From Flavobacterium psychrotrophum (GTDB lineage: Bacteria; Bacteroidota; Bacteroidia; Flavobacteriales; Flavobacteriaceae): a stretch of 64,000 nucleotides of DNA. The translations under genes were made by a program, and so were the position numbers. This document shows positions 63,234 through 64,000 of this stretch, one piece after another. The DNA lies in contig NZ_CP031557.1 of the NCBI RefSeq assembly GCF_003403075.1, positions 2,232,001 to 2,296,000 on the forward strand, read 5' to 3'. Position 1 is the stretch's first letter. Each line of letters begins with the position of its first letter. A model generated the notes under the pieces. That model did not search any database. It was not told the origin of the DNA and was given only the letters and a program-made list of their open reading frames with translations.

Positions 63234-64000
63234 CTATTGCAGCTTGTACTCATCTACCTTACGGTAAAGTGTTGCAATACCTATCTTTAAAAGCTTTGCA
63301 GCATCAGATTTGTTTCCATTGGTATAGTTAAGCACCTTTTGTATGTGCAATTTTTCGGCTGATGCCAGAGAGAATGCAGATAATACATTTGTGTTGTTTC
63401 CTGGCTCTAACTGTTCTTTTATTTCAGATGGCAGGTTATCAATCTGTAATTCGCAGGTATTTTCCAGGGTTACGCTACGTTCAATAACATTGCGCAGTTC
63501 CCGTATGTTACCGGGCCAGTCATAATACCGTAACAGCTGGATTATTTTACCGGCCATTGGTTTAATAGCCTTATTATTCTTTTCTGCAAATTGCTGCAGG
63601 AAATGATTGGCGAGCAATTCAATATCTGAAACACGATCCCTTAAAGGCGGCAGGTGAATCTTAAAAACGGATAGCCTGTAATAAAGATCCATCCTGAATT
63701 TTCCGCGTTCAATTTCCTCTTTAAGATTACGGTTTGTAGCGGCTATGATACGGATATTTGTTTTTTGGGGTTTGGTATCACCTACCGGTAAAAACTCCCC
63801 TGTTTCGAGCACACGCAATAGCTTCGCCTGCAAGTCAAGTGGCATCTCTCCTATTTCGTCAAGAAACACCGTGCCTTTGTCGGCCTCCAGCAGTAACCCT
63901 TTTTTGTTTCTTAAAGCACCTGTAAAAGCGCCTTCTTTATGGCCAAAAAGCTCGCTTTCAAGAAGGTCATGACTAATGGCAGAACAATTTATAGCTAAAA
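63234..64000 (-). CDS. Sigma-54-dependent response regulator (NtrC type), C-terminal part
   Basis: The gene runs off the window; the frame is open up to base 64000, so the 5' end and any receiver domain are outside. Visible are the AAA+ domain with ESELFGHKEGAFTGA (the GAFTGA loop contacts sigma-54), FLDEIGEMP (Walker B), RIIAATNRNLKEEI and GNIRELRNVIERS, and a Fis-type HTH at the C-terminus (SDAAKLLKIGIATLYRKVDEY). It should activate a sigma-54 promoter, most likely the one at 63124-63140, in place of the KdpE regulator used in E. coli. It ends 45 bases before a perfect terminator. Confidence 0.93.
   Translation of the reverse strand, partial: LAINCSAISHDLLESELFGHKEGAFTGALRNKKGLLLEADKGTVFLDEIGEMPLDLQAKLLRVLETGEFLPVGDTKPQKTNIRIIAATNRNLKEEIERGKFRMDLYYRLSVFKIHLPPLRDRVSDIELLANHFLQQFAEKNNKAIKPMAGKIIQLLRYYDWPGNIRELRNVIERSVTLENTCELQIDNLPSEIKEQLEPGNNTNVLSAFSLASAEKLHIQKVLNYTNGNKSDAAKLLKIGIATLYRKVDEYKLQ

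Overview
The window reads as a chromosomal segment of a Bacteroidota bacterium, most likely a flavobacterium. The supports are AT-rich DNA, two upstream regions with the flavobacterial TTG / TAnnTTTG promoter pattern, a protein with a type IX secretion C-terminal sorting domain, Bacteroidota-type kinase/CheY pairs, and the protein families of the kdp locus. No rRNA, tRNA or CRISPR array was seen.

Bases 1-13.7 kb hold stress and repair genes: a flavin reductase end, a DUF72 protein and a Nei-type DNA glycosylase (overlapping), a YihY/BrkB membrane protein, an alcohol dehydrogenase, a Tat-type short-chain dehydrogenase, a PAS kinase with its CheY-like partner, a MEDS-domain protein, and the two-gene LigD-Ku end-joining operon. 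Bases 13.9-18.1 kb are a compact five-gene stressosome-like module (RsbR, RsbS, RsbT, a GHKL-PP2C fusion, and a histidine kinase whose N-terminus looks like a decayed RsbT domain). Bases 18.5-21.9 kb carry EgtD and EgtB for ergothioneine synthesis, followed by a PLP C-S lyase that could fill the EgtE role.

Bases 22-25.3 kb hold an EamA exporter, three GNAT acetyltransferases and a LysR regulator. Bases 25.46-28.58 kb are an IS21-family element with a frameshifted istA, a 473-bp tandem duplication of one end, and the stub of an XRE-type repressor at its right edge.

Bases 28.8-45.3 kb are the most unusual part: a large hybrid kinase with an HPt domain, a response-regulator receiver fused to a polyprenyl-phosphate glycosyltransferase, a GT-C-like membrane protein, a secreted Ig-like protein, a membrane-anchored glycoside hydrolase, a GT4 glycosyltransferase, a flippase and a TPR/beta-barrel outer-membrane protein. 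I read this as a polysaccharide assembly and export locus whose donor-sugar step may be controlled directly by phosphorylation. Next come a decayed response regulator, a FIST sensor with its kinase, a DUF4114 T9SS cargo protein, and another kinase/CheY pair (to 53.5 kb).

Bases 54-64 kb, all on the minus strand, are a potassium-uptake (kdp) operon: a small leading protein, a 28-residue ORF, kdpF, kdpA, kdpB, kdpC, an outer-membrane barrel gene, a KdpD reduced to its N-terminal half, and a separate HAMP/PAS kinase. It follows an NtrC-type activator gene, and a sigma-54-like promoter sits just before the operon.
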